A DNA stretch of 64,000 bases, from NCBI GenBank assembly GCA_002423205.1, contig DIUZ01000026.1:186001-250000 (forward strand), written 5' to 3'. Positions 17,577-26,373 of the stretch are shown here, piece by piece. A program made the translations under genes and the position numbers. Within the stretch, counting starts at the first letter, position 1. Each line of letters begins with the position of its first letter. Source of the stretch: Micavibrio sp. UBA6145. GTDB taxonomy: Bacteria > Pseudomonadota > Alphaproteobacteria > Micavibrionales > UBA1664. A model generated the notes under the pieces. That model was not told where the DNA came from. It saw nothing but the letters and a program-made list of their open reading frames with translations, and made no database searches.

Positions 17577-18774
17577 CCTTAAAAAGAACTCCCTGCCTGA
17601 CGAACGCGGCCATTTCGGTATCTATGGCGGCCGCTACGTTGCCGAGACATTGATGCCCCTGATCCTCGATGTTGAAAAAGCATGGAGCGACGCCAAGGCA
17701 GACGCAAAATACTGGGCGCAGTTCGATGAACTGATGCGCGACTATGTCGGTCGCCCGTCCCCGATGTATTTTGCCGAACCCACGACCAAAAAACTCGGCG
17801 GCGCAAAAGTCTATTTCAAGCGCGACGAACTCAACCACACCGGTTCGCACAAGATCAACAATACGATCGGCCAGATTTTGCTGGCCCTGCGCATGGGTAA
17901 AACCCGCATCATCGCCGAAACCGGCGCGGGCCAGCACGGCGTGGCAACGGCAACGGTCTGCGCGCGCTTTGGCCTGCCCTGCACCGTGTTTATGGGTGCG
18001 ACCGATATCGAACGCCAGAAACCCAACGTCTTCCGCATGAAACTGCTGGGCGCGGAAGTGCGCCCGGTCACATCCGGCGCAGGCACGCTCAAAGACGCGA
18101 TGAACGAAGCCATGCGCGACTGGGTCACCAATGTGCACGACACCTTTTATATCATCGGCACGGTGGCTGGTCCCCATCCGTACCCGGCCATGGTCCGTGA
18201 CTTTCAATCCGTCATCGGCAAGGAAGCCCGTGCGCAGATACTGGAACGCGAAGGCAGATTGCCCGACCTTCTGATCGCCGCCATCGGCGGCGGGTCGAAC
18301 GCCATGGGCCTGTTCCATCCTTTCCTTGATGACGCATCCGTCAAAATTCAGGGCGTCGAAGCCGGCGGCCACGGCCTGCACCACAAACACGCGGCCAGCC
18401 TTACCGGCGGCAAGCCCGGCATCCTGCACGGGAATATGACGTACCTGCTGCAAAGCAACGACGGCCAGATCACGGAAGCGCACTCCATCAGCGCCGGTCT
18501 CGATTACCCCGGCATCGGCCCGGAACATTCATACCTGCACGACACGAAACGCGCAGAATACGTATCCATCACCGATGACGAGGCGCTGGACGCATTCAAA
18601 ATGTGCACCCAGCTCGAAGGCATCATTCCCGCGCTGGAACCAGCACATGCTTACGCGCAGGTCATGAAAATGGCCCCGAAGATGAAAAAGGACGACATCA
18701 TCGTCATGAATCTCTGCGGCCGCGGCGATAAGGATATCTTCACCGTCGCCGAACGTTTCGGGGTGACCCTGTGA
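17569..18774 (+). CDS. trpB: Tryptophan synthase beta chain
   Basis: TrpB condenses indole with serine using pyridoxal phosphate. The 401-residue protein contains the PLP lysine in RDELNHTGSHKINNTI, the segment ETGAGQHGVATATVCA and the cofactor phosphate loop AAIGGGSNAMGLFH. I start it at ATG 17569 (MPDLKKNSLPDERGHFG), the usual N-terminus of alphaproteobacterial TrpB, which overlaps the trpF stop; a longer upstream frame exists but lies inside trpF. It overlaps trpA by four bases. Confidence 0.97.
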   Translation: MPDLKKNSLPDERGHFGIYGGRYVAETLMPLILDVEKAWSDAKADAKYWAQFDELMRDYVGRPSPMYFAEPTTKKLGGAKVYFKRDELNHTGSHKINNTIGQILLALRMGKTRIIAETGAGQHGVATATVCARFGLPCTVFMGATDIERQKPNVFRMKLLGAEVRPVTSGAGTLKDAMNEAMRDWVTNVHDTFYIIGTVAGPHPYPAMVRDFQSVIGKEARAQILEREGRLPDLLIAAIGGGSNAMGLFHPFLDDASVKIQGVEAGGHGLHHKHAASLTGGKPGILHGNMTYLLQSNDGQITEAHSISAGLDYPGIGPEHSYLHDTKRAEYVSITDDEALDAFKMCTQLEGIIPALEPAHAYAQVMKMAPKMKKDDIIVMNLCGRGDKDIFTVAERFGVTL

Positions 18775-19541
18775 CCAACCGCATCGACGCAACATTCGCC
18801 AAGCTGGACCGTCCGGCGCTGATCACCTTCATCACGGCGGGTGATCCTGATATCAAGAAATCACAAAGCATTCTCGATCTATTGCCCGCCAGTGGTGCCG
18901 ACATCATCGAACTCGGCATGCCCTTCACCGACCCCATGGCGGACGGCCCCGTCATTCAGGCCGCCGCCCTTCGTGCGCTCGATTCCGGTGCAAGCATGAA
19001 AACCACGTTGCAGATGGTGCGCGATTTTCGGAAGAACAACACGGACACGCCCATCGTCCTGATGGGTTACGCCAATCCGGTCTATCAATACGGCATGGAC
19101 GTATTCGTGCGCGATGCATCCGCCGCCGGTGTCGACGGCCTGATCATTGTCGACCTGCCGCCCGAAGAAGATGATGAGCTCTATACAGCATCAAAAGCCG
19201 CGAATGTGCATCTCATCAAACTGGTGACACCGACCACGAGTGACGAACGGCTAAAGACCGTTCTGCCCAAAGCATCAGGCTTTTTATATTATGTATCTAT
19301 CACCGGTATCACCGGTGCGGCCAGCGCCGATGTCAGCGCGGTAAAAAATCACGTGGAATCAATCCGTAAGGCCACCGATTTGCCGCTCGCCATCGGATTT
19401 GGTATTAAGGGCCCTGACGATGTTCGCCAGTTCGCCGCTTTCGCAGACGCGGTTGTGGTCGGATCGGCCATCGTGAGTGAAGCACAAAAACCGGATGGCG
19501 ACGTAGCCACCTTCGTTAAGTCACTGCGTAGCGCTCTTTAA
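18771..19541 (+). CDS. trpA: Tryptophan synthase alpha chain
   Basis: TrpA cleaves indole-3-glycerol phosphate and passes indole to TrpB. The 256-residue TIM barrel carries FITAGDPDIKKS, the catalytic glutamate in IIELGMPFTDPMADGPVIQ, MGYANPVYQYG and the catalytic aspartate in VDGLIIVDLPPEE. The phosphate-binding GFGIKGPDDVRQF and VVVGSAIV complete it. It is translationally coupled to trpB. Only 11 bases separate it from the TonB-dependent receptor gene. Confidence 0.97.
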   Translation: MTNRIDATFAKLDRPALITFITAGDPDIKKSQSILDLLPASGADIIELGMPFTDPMADGPVIQAAALRALDSGASMKTTLQMVRDFRKNNTDTPIVLMGYANPVYQYGMDVFVRDASAAGVDGLIIVDLPPEEDDELYTASKAANVHLIKLVTPTTSDERLKTVLPKASGFLYYVSITGITGAASADVSAVKNHVESIRKATDLPLAIGFGIKGPDDVRQFAAFADAVVVGSAIVSEAQKPDGDVATFVKSLRSAL

Positions 19542-19552
19542 TCAGGGGACAC

Positions 19553-21730
19553 ATGACATCTCGCAAATATGCGTGCGGCTTTGCCGCCCTGCTGGCATTT
19601 ATGTCTTTCCCCGCGCATGCGGCTGAAGTTGCAAAGGATAAAGACACTCTCTACGTCACTGTGCGCAAGCGATATGAACCCGAAAAATCTGTGCCACAAA
19701 CGGTCCAGGTTTTCCGCCGCGAAGAAATCAGCGCCCTGCGCCTGCAAAGCCCGACCAATATCTCGTCTTCGGTCAGCGGCTTTTCATTCAACGATCCATT
19801 CGGCCGCTTCAACCCCGCGCCCAGCATGCGCGGCCTGATCCAGCCGGGACTGGGCGATGAACCATCCGTCGCGTTTTTCAACGACGGTCATTACCTGTCT
19901 GGTCGTTCATCCATCAATTCGCTGGCCTTCGACCTCGACCGTATTGAAGTTGCCAAAGGCCCGCAAAGCGCACTCTATGGCCGCAACTCTTTCGGTGGTG
20001 CCATCAACGCGATCAGCGCAAAACCATCGCAACAGGTTGAACGATCTGTCGATGTGATGATGGGTAGCAAGGACCGCCAACAGATCACCGGCGTCGTCTC
20101 CGGCCCGATTAACGATGTATTAAGCGCGCGCCTTGCCGTCTATGACCGCGACTGGGGCGGCTTCTTCAAAAATTCCATCCCCGGCGGCCCGAATATCGGC
20201 GGCGAAAAGACACAGGCCGCACGCGGCACGTTGCGCTACCAGCCGGATGCCACGCGCGATGTCGTCCTGCGCCTGACCCATATCCATGACAACGACGAAC
20301 AACCCAAGGGTTTTCTGGTTCCCGCCAATTGCGGCCCGCGCACGGCGGACGGTGTCCTGCGCTATTACTGCGGATCATTGCCGGAATCCGGCGCACCATA
20401 CGCGGCCAACGATGTCGGCAATAACGGTTATACCCGCACACATTCACGCCTCAATCTCGACTGGAATGAAACATTAAACGACACCACGTCACTGTTATTC
20501 ACCATGGGCGGCAGCACGGAAGAATCCCGCTTCGCCCGTGATGACGATTATTCATCCCAGCGGGCCGCACGCGCCGGCATCGACGCCCGCCGCAATGATG
20601 TGCAGGCGGATGCCCGCATCATGTACGAACCCACGTCAAAGGCGTGGGATGCCATGGCCGGTGTAAGCCTGTACCGTTTCTTCAATCACACACGCCGCAC
20701 CGACCAGTATTACGTGCTGGGCCAGACGACACCGGGCGGCGCCGTCACGACGGCACTGACGCAAACCGCCGCCATGTATGGCAGCGTGGCATTCGCCCTG
20801 CCCGTTGATTTCAAACTGACACTGGATGGCCGATACCAGCGTGAATGGAAAAATCTGGAATCCAGTATCCGGGATCTTTCCGGCACGCCGCTGGACCTGT
20901 CCGGCAACTGGGGTGCCTTTACGCCCAAGGTGACATTGAGCTGGCAGCGCACACCGGAATCCCTTCTTGCCTATGTCAGCGCGGGCCGCGGGTACAAATC
21001 CGGCGGCTTCAACGACCGCCAGAATATCTTTGATGCCCAGCGCGCCTTCGGCCCGGAACAGAACTGGACGTATGAAGCCGGTTTCAAAAACATCCCGCTG
21101 CAATCAAACTTAAGCTTCGACATCGGTGCATTTTTCATCGACTGGCGTAACCAGCAGGTGCAGGCCTATTCCGCCGCCGGTGCCACCAACAATTTCTTCC
21201 TGGATAACAACGCAAGCTCGACATCCAAGGGCATTGAAACCGCCCTGCACTGGCAACCGCGCGAAAACACCCGTATCGGCCTGTTCTATACTTACGCCGA
21301 TGCACGCTTTGAAAAGTATAACGACCCCGACCTTGCCGGGATTGTCGGCTACGCCCCGACCGGCGATGTCAGCGGCAACCGACTGCCCCGTTATTCACCC
21401 CATCATATCGGGATGGAAATTCTCAATCGCACCCCACTGAATTTCCAGAACTGGGACTGGGTGAACACCGCCCAGTTTACCTTCCAGTCCAGCCAGTACA
21501 CCGACAATGCCAACCTCGCAAAGACCGGAAATCGGTCAATTTTGAATGTAGAATCAGGGGTTTCGCGTGGTCCCGTCTATGCTGGATTTTTTGTCGATAA
21601 TGCTTTAAATGAACGGGACCCGCCCGTAGGTATCTCATGGTCTGATGCCACAACGGGATTTAGCCGCGCTTGGCTCGTCGTCCCCCAGGATGGTCGAACC
21701 TTCGGAATCCGGGCCAAGATGAAGTTTTAA
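19553..21730 (+). CDS. TonB-dependent outer-membrane receptor
   Basis: The 725-residue precursor has a signal peptide ending at FPAHA-AE, a TonB-box-like TLYVTVRKR, and a plug domain (SVPQTVQVFRREEI, LDRIEVAKGPQSALYGRNS, GGAINAISAKP). A 22-strand-type barrel follows and ends in FGIRAKMKF with a terminal phenylalanine, as expected for outer-membrane insertion. Segments such as AYVSAGRGYKSGGFN and GIETALHWQPRENTRIG are typical of siderophore or other small-ligand receptors. The ligand is unknown. Its place between trpA and accD is unusual and no other uptake genes are adjacent. Confidence 0.9.
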   Translation: MTSRKYACGFAALLAFMSFPAHAAEVAKDKDTLYVTVRKRYEPEKSVPQTVQVFRREEISALRLQSPTNISSSVSGFSFNDPFGRFNPAPSMRGLIQPGLGDEPSVAFFNDGHYLSGRSSINSLAFDLDRIEVAKGPQSALYGRNSFGGAINAISAKPSQQVERSVDVMMGSKDRQQITGVVSGPINDVLSARLAVYDRDWGGFFKNSIPGGPNIGGEKTQAARGTLRYQPDATRDVVLRLTHIHDNDEQPKGFLVPANCGPRTADGVLRYYCGSLPESGAPYAANDVGNNGYTRTHSRLNLDWNETLNDTTSLLFTMGGSTEESRFARDDDYSSQRAARAGIDARRNDVQADARIMYEPTSKAWDAMAGVSLYRFFNHTRRTDQYYVLGQTTPGGAVTTALTQTAAMYGSVAFALPVDFKLTLDGRYQREWKNLESSIRDLSGTPLDLSGNWGAFTPKVTLSWQRTPESLLAYVSAGRGYKSGGFNDRQNIFDAQRAFGPEQNWTYEAGFKNIPLQSNLSFDIGAFFIDWRNQQVQAYSAAGATNNFFLDNNASSTSKGIETALHWQPRENTRIGLFYTYADARFEKYNDPDLAGIVGYAPTGDVSGNRLPRYSPHHIGMEILNRTPLNFQNWDWVNTAQFTFQSSQYTDNANLAKTGNRSILNVESGVSRGPVYAGFFVDNALNERDPPVGISWSDATTGFSRAWLVVPQDGRTFGIRAKMKF

Positions 21731-21744
21731 AAGGGGTTACCGCA

Positions 21745-22749
21745 ATGAACTGGCTTTCCAATTTTATTCGCCCGAAAATCCGCTCGCTGGTGGAATCCCA
21801 GAAAGAAGTGCCGGACAATCTGTGGACCAAGTGCCCGTCCTGCGAAGGCATGCTGTTCCAGCGTGACCTGAAAGAACGCCTCAACACCTGTAATCACTGC
21901 GGCTACCATTTGCGCTGGCCTGTGGCTGACCGTCTCGAACATCTGTTCGACCAGGGCCACTATGAGAACCTGAAACTGCCGCGCGTGCCGGTTGACCCGC
22001 TGAAATTCAAAGACCGTAAAAAATACGCCGACCGTCTGAAAGATGCGCGCGAAGAAACTGGCCGTCAGGACGCCATGGTTGTCGGCGTCGGCACCGTTGA
22101 AAACCGCGAACTGGTCGTCGCCGCATTCGATTTCGATTTCATGGGCGGATCCATGGGCACGGGCGTTGGCGAAGCCATCGTCATGGCGGCCGAAGAGGCC
22201 GTGAAACGCAAACTGCCCCTGCTCATCATCCCGGGCTCAGGCGGCGCGCGCATGCAGGAAGGCGCGCTGTCGCTGATGCAGATGCCGCGCACCATCATTG
22301 CCGTGCAAATGGTCAAGGAAGCGGGCCTGCCCTATCTGGTCCTGCTGACCGACCCCACCACGGGCGGCGTGTCCGCATCGTTCGCAATGGTCGGCGACAT
22401 TCACATGGCTGAACCGGGCGCGATGATCGGATTTGCCGGTAAACGCGTGATTCAGGAAACCATCCGTGAAGCACTTCCCGAAGGTTTCCAGACCGCTGAA
22501 TACCTGGTTGAACACGGCATGGTCGATATGGTCGTATCGCGCCATGAACAACGTACGGTGATCGCACGCATCGTCGGCTTCCTGACCCAGCCGATGACCG
22601 GACCGGGCGGCAAGCGCAAAGCCAAGGAAAAAGACATGGGCAGCACCAGCGCCAAGGCCAAGCTGGTCGACAGCAAGGCCCGCGCCGCTGGCGCGATCGC
22701 TGAACAGGACAACATCGTGCAGATCCGCAAGAAAGCCGCGCGGGGATAA
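21745..22749 (+). CDS. accD: Acetyl-CoA carboxylase carboxyltransferase subunit beta
   Basis: AccD, with AccA, transfers the carboxyl group from carboxybiotin to acetyl-CoA to give malonyl-CoA. The 334-residue protein has an N-terminal four-cysteine zinc ribbon (KCPSCEGMLF and NTCNHCGYHL), then the crotonase-like carboxyltransferase core with GGSMGTGVGEAI, PGSGGARMQEG and TTGGVSASFAMVGD. I start it at ATG 21745 (MNWLSNFIRPKI), preceded by AAGGGG; the longer frame reaches back into the receptor gene. The lysine-rich C-terminal tail is variable in the family. Its stop overlaps folC by one base. Confidence 0.96.
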   Translation: MNWLSNFIRPKIRSLVESQKEVPDNLWTKCPSCEGMLFQRDLKERLNTCNHCGYHLRWPVADRLEHLFDQGHYENLKLPRVPVDPLKFKDRKKYADRLKDAREETGRQDAMVVGVGTVENRELVVAAFDFDFMGGSMGTGVGEAIVMAAEEAVKRKLPLLIIPGSGGARMQEGALSLMQMPRTIIAVQMVKEAGLPYLVLLTDPTTGGVSASFAMVGDIHMAEPGAMIGFAGKRVIQETIREALPEGFQTAEYLVEHGMVDMVVSRHEQRTVIARIVGFLTQPMTGPGGKRKAKEKDMGSTSAKAKLVDSKARAAGAIAEQDNIVQIRKKAARG

Positions 22750-23975
22750 TGTCCGCCGATTCCGCGCACCCTAACCCTGAAGTCGCGCGGCGTCTTGATC
22801 ACCTCTACACATTGCACCGCACCGAGATCGACTTAAGACTCGGTGCGTCGCCTTATCTGGACCTGCTGCACAGGCTGGGTGATCCGCACAAAAAACTGCA
22901 TAACATCGTTCACATTGCCGGCACCAACGGCAAGGGCAGCACGCTGGCATTTCTCCGCGCTATGGCGCAGGCTGACGGTAAAACCGTCAACATTTATACA
23001 TCGCCCCATCTGATCACCTTCAATGAACGCATCTGTGTGCGCGGCAAGATCATCAGCGACGACTATCTGGTCGACCTTTACGAACGCGTCCACGCGGCCA
23101 ACGCAGGCGCATCAGTGACGTTCTTTGAATTCACGACCGCCATGGCGTTTGTTGCGTTCGCTGAAAATCCGGCCGATGTCACATTGCTGGAAACCGGCAT
23201 GGGCGGACGCCTTGATTGCACCAACGTGATTGATGCACCCATCGCCACCGCCATCACCAAGATCAGTTTCGACCACACGGAATTCCTGGGCGACACGCTG
23301 GAAAAAATCGCCGCTGAAAAAGCCGGCATCATGAAACCCGGCGTACCCTGCGTCATCGGTGCGCAGATGGATGACGCCGCCGTCATGCCCGTATTTCAGG
23401 CCCACGCACGCAAAGTCGGCGCACCCATCATCAACGCGGTGATGCCGCTGGATTATCCCGCCCCCAACCTGACAGGCGCGCATCAGGTTGAAAATGCCGC
23501 CGTCGCCATGATGCTGGCCCGTATCCTGCGCCTGTCCGATACCGCCAAACGCAAAGGTCTTGTGAATGCGCAGTGGCCTGCGCGCATGCAACGCGTTTCG
23601 CAAAATCCGGAAATCTGGTTCGATGCCGCACATAATGATTCCGGCGCTCTGGCATTGGCCGCGCAACTCCGCCAGTGGAAGGGTGAAAAACCCATCCATC
23701 TGGTGGTGGGTCTTGCCGCGGATAAGGATGCCAATGCCTTCTTTACCGCACTGGCCGGGACCTATGACCGCCTGACCTTTGTCGACCTTCCACAGGCCCG
23801 CAGGCCCCAAACCGCTGAAAATCTTGCGAAAATCACCGGCCTGCCTGCCGCGACAATCAAGACACTCGACGAATTACCTTTAAACAACAATGGGTTGGAA
23901 CGTATTGTCGTTGCCGGGTCCCTGTATCTGTATCAATGTCTTTTTAGCCCCTTTTTAACCCGGCATATGTCATAA
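22749..23975 (+). CDS. folC: Bifunctional folylpolyglutamate synthase / dihydrofolate synthase
   Basis: FolC adds glutamate to dihydropteroate and tetrahydrofolates. The 408-residue Mur-ligase-fold protein shows the P-loop HIAGTNGKGSTLAFLRAM, the YTSPHLITFNERI segment, the MGGRLDCTNV motif, and KISFDHTEFLGDTLEKIAAEKAGIMK split between its two central blocks. The C-terminal domain has WFDAAHNDSGALAL. It directly follows accD, a neighbourhood I recall as common in alphaproteobacteria, and is followed after six bases by the HipA-like gene. Confidence 0.95.
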   Translation: MSADSAHPNPEVARRLDHLYTLHRTEIDLRLGASPYLDLLHRLGDPHKKLHNIVHIAGTNGKGSTLAFLRAMAQADGKTVNIYTSPHLITFNERICVRGKIISDDYLVDLYERVHAANAGASVTFFEFTTAMAFVAFAENPADVTLLETGMGGRLDCTNVIDAPIATAITKISFDHTEFLGDTLEKIAAEKAGIMKPGVPCVIGAQMDDAAVMPVFQAHARKVGAPIINAVMPLDYPAPNLTGAHQVENAAVAMMLARILRLSDTAKRKGLVNAQWPARMQRVSQNPEIWFDAAHNDSGALALAAQLRQWKGEKPIHLVVGLAADKDANAFFTALAGTYDRLTFVDLPQARRPQTAENLAKITGLPAATIKTLDELPLNNNGLERIVVAGSLYLYQCLFSPFLTRHMS

Positions 23976-23981
23976 GAAGGC

Positions 23982-25469
23982 ATGAGCGTGAAAGAGCATT
24001 TTGGCTTCGCTAAATCCGATGACAACCCGCAGGCGTTTCTCCTGAGCTGGTACGGTCATGCGATTGGCTATTTCAAAATGGGCGGCGTCAAGGAATGGCA
24101 TCCATTCGACCCCGCGTTTGAGAATTTGTTCGTCATGGACAAGGACGGCAAACTGCCGATGTTTCTCAACAATCTCAAACCCGAGGGCTGGCTCAAGGAT
24201 CATCTGGATTACAGTTTGCAGACGGATTACCTCAAACACGGCAAACGCTTTCTGTCTAACATCGTCATCTATGCGCAGGACGGCAGACTCGACCTGGGCC
24301 GCGAAACAGTCATCGACGAACGCCTTGCATCGCTGGGCGACTTCATCGACATGAACGGCATCTTCATGGGCGAATACAAAGTGCCGCAGGGGTTGAACAG
24401 CGACCCGCACTTCGAAGATTTCATGATCAAATACTGGCAGAACAAACATATGCCGCGCTTCTCGGGCGCTGAACTGAAATTTCCGACCTGCCTGACACCA
24501 AACGGTACGGTCGATCCTGCGCTGAACACGCCATTCAACGTGATCGCCAAATATCCCGGCGCTTACGGATACGAAGCCCTGGGCGTGAATGAATTTCTGG
24601 GTATGAAAATGGCCAAGGCCGTCGGTCTTGAAACCCCCGCTTTCGCCCTTGCCGACCAGGGCGACGGATTGCCGCCTGTATACCTGATTGAACGCTACGA
24701 CATCCCCATGAAGGATGAAGGCAAACCGACGGAATGGCTGATCACACAGGATTTCTGCACGCTTCTGCAAGTACCCGGTGATGACAAATGCCGCGCATCC
24801 ATCGAACAGATCGGCAAGAAAATCGCCGAAGTATCGAAGCTGTCGCAAAACGATCACACCAACAAAAATCTTGAAGAGCTTTTCAAGCGCGCCGCTTTTT
24901 CATGGGTGATGAGCGACGGCGACCTTCACATGAAGAACATGTCGCTGCTTTATAAATTCGATCCGCAAACCAAAACCCTTACCGATATCACTTTCGCCCC
25001 GACATACGACACGACCACCGATGTGTTCGTGGGCAAGCATGGCGTCGATTCCTCTCTCAACATGGGAGGCAAGAAAAACAAGATCACAATGAAAACCCTG
25101 ATGCAGCTGGCCAACACGCTGGGCGTGTACAAAGGCGAAGACGGAAAACTGGATGAAGCCCGCGTGACCGGCCTTGTCACCGACATGGCCCGCACCGCTG
25201 CGCAGACCGCCATCGACTTCGCACACGACATGCCCGCCTTCATCAAGGACAAGCCATGGACCTATGATGTCCACGTACAGGTCAGTGCGGTTGTAGACCG
25301 CGCGCGCGGGCTTGGCGTTGAAGGACTGGACTGGGATTCAGAAAGCGTCTGGAAACAGCACAAGGAAAAAGGACCCCTCGCGCGCAAGGCGCATCAGGAA
25401 ATGCTCGAGCGTTCTGGCGAACCCTTCGCCACGCGCGTGTCTCGCCTGGCCATGAACCTGACCCAGTAA
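23982..25469 (+). CDS. HipA-like serine/threonine kinase, without a HipB partner
   Basis: The 495-residue product matches HipA-type kinases in its C-terminal two thirds. RFSGAELKFPT (residues 159-169) matches the HipA SG.Q.KF loop, VIAKYPG holds the ATP-binding lysine, and YLIERYDI follows. The catalytic segment is SDGDLHMKNMSLLY with D314 and N319, and the metal aspartate is in FAPTYDTTT (D343). The N-terminal 130 residues match no domain I know. HipA proteins phosphorylate targets such as GltX and are normally paired with a HipB antitoxin, but no HipB-like gene lies next to it. The GTG at 23988 has better spacing from AGAAGG than the ATG at 23982. Confidence 0.78.
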   Translation: MSVKEHFGFAKSDDNPQAFLLSWYGHAIGYFKMGGVKEWHPFDPAFENLFVMDKDGKLPMFLNNLKPEGWLKDHLDYSLQTDYLKHGKRFLSNIVIYAQDGRLDLGRETVIDERLASLGDFIDMNGIFMGEYKVPQGLNSDPHFEDFMIKYWQNKHMPRFSGAELKFPTCLTPNGTVDPALNTPFNVIAKYPGAYGYEALGVNEFLGMKMAKAVGLETPAFALADQGDGLPPVYLIERYDIPMKDEGKPTEWLITQDFCTLLQVPGDDKCRASIEQIGKKIAEVSKLSQNDHTNKNLEELFKRAAFSWVMSDGDLHMKNMSLLYKFDPQTKTLTDITFAPTYDTTTDVFVGKHGVDSSLNMGGKKNKITMKTLMQLANTLGVYKGEDGKLDEARVTGLVTDMARTAAQTAIDFAHDMPAFIKDKPWTYDVHVQVSAVVDRARGLGVEGLDWDSESVWKQHKEKGPLARKAHQEMLERSGEPFATRVSRLAMNLTQ

Positions 25470-25509
25470 AAAGTTGCGTATTCTTGTTTGATTACGGTAA
25501 ATAGCGGGC

Positions 25510-26283
25510 ATGACATCGCCCGCCCCGGAAAACATCTACATCATCAACCCTGACACCAGCGCCCTTACGCGCATGCTGGACGGGCTTGAACGCGATATGC
25601 CGCTGGTCTGCACCTACACCGCCTTCAGGTCGGAGGCACAGGCTCTAAAGTCGTTGGCGACCCGTCCTGCCGCTTTGGTCATTGCCGCCTATGACCCCAT
25701 CACCGGCCACGGCATCTCTCTGGTGCGCCCTTTGCGCGATAAGGGTAACATCCCCCTGATCTTTACCGGCCCGGCTGACGAGGACATCGAGTCCTATGCG
25801 CTTGAAACCGGTGCATGCGATTATTTCAGCCCGGCCAAAACCCCGCGGGCCATGGCCATGCGCGTGCGCAATATCCTGATGCGCGACCGCATGCGGCATC
25901 CCAACTGGAAAAAGCGCGCCATTGTGCAGTTTGAGAACGTCACACTTATCCGGCCCGACATCATCATCAACGGCGATCTGCGCATGGTGCCGGAAAAGCA
26001 CAGCTGCACATGGAAGGGTAAACCCCTGATCTTCACACCTTTGCAGTATAAAATGCTGGCCGATATGGCCGCGGGCCGCGGCCGGATCAAAAGTTATGAG
26101 GGCCTGCGCCGTCACGGTGGCCCGGATCTGGACCTGGCAGCCACCATCAAACGCATCCGCGCGGCGTTCAAAAAGGTCGATCCCGCCTTTGACGCCCTGC
26201 GCAACCACAAGGGCGAAGGCTACAGTTTTGTGAGCTATGTGTGCGAACCTCAAACGGCCGCACCCCGCCTGCAATGCGCTTAA
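25510..26283 (+). CDS. OmpR-family regulator with a degenerate receiver domain
   Basis: This 257-residue protein has an N-terminal receiver fold and a C-terminal winged helix (IFTPLQYKMLADMA, TIKRIRAAFKKV, NHKGEGYSFVSYV). Aligned with ChvI next door, the receiver lacks its catalytic residues: the acidic pair is N13-P14, the phospho-acceptor is A60, the conserved threonine is a glycine and the lysine is a proline. It therefore probably works without phosphorylation, perhaps by dimerisation or by partnering ChvI. It lies 91 bases upstream of chvI in the same direction. The targets are unknown. Confidence 0.8.
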   Translation: MTSPAPENIYIINPDTSALTRMLDGLERDMPLVCTYTAFRSEAQALKSLATRPAALVIAAYDPITGHGISLVRPLRDKGNIPLIFTGPADEDIESYALETGACDYFSPAKTPRAMAMRVRNILMRDRMRHPNWKKRAIVQFENVTLIRPDIIINGDLRMVPEKHSCTWKGKPLIFTPLQYKMLADMAAGRGRIKSYEGLRRHGGPDLDLAATIKRIRAAFKKVDPAFDALRNHKGEGYSFVSYVCEPQTAAPRLQCA

Positions 26284-26339
26284 CTGGCTGTTTTCGCCTC
26301 AATTATGCGTAAGTTTGGCCTTTTTTCAGTCACATACCC

Positions 26340-26355
26340 AGCCTATAGTTAGGCT
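26340..26355 (+). promoter_or_regulatory. Perfect inverted repeat in the chvI leader
   Basis: AGCCTA (26340-26345) and TAGGCT (26350-26355) form a perfect 6-bp dyad with spacer TAGT, 18 bases before the chvI ATG. It could be a protein operator or an RNA hairpin. There is no T-run after it, so it is not a terminator for the preceding gene. Confidence 0.5.
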
Positions 26356-26373
26356 CATACAATTGGGGCATCC

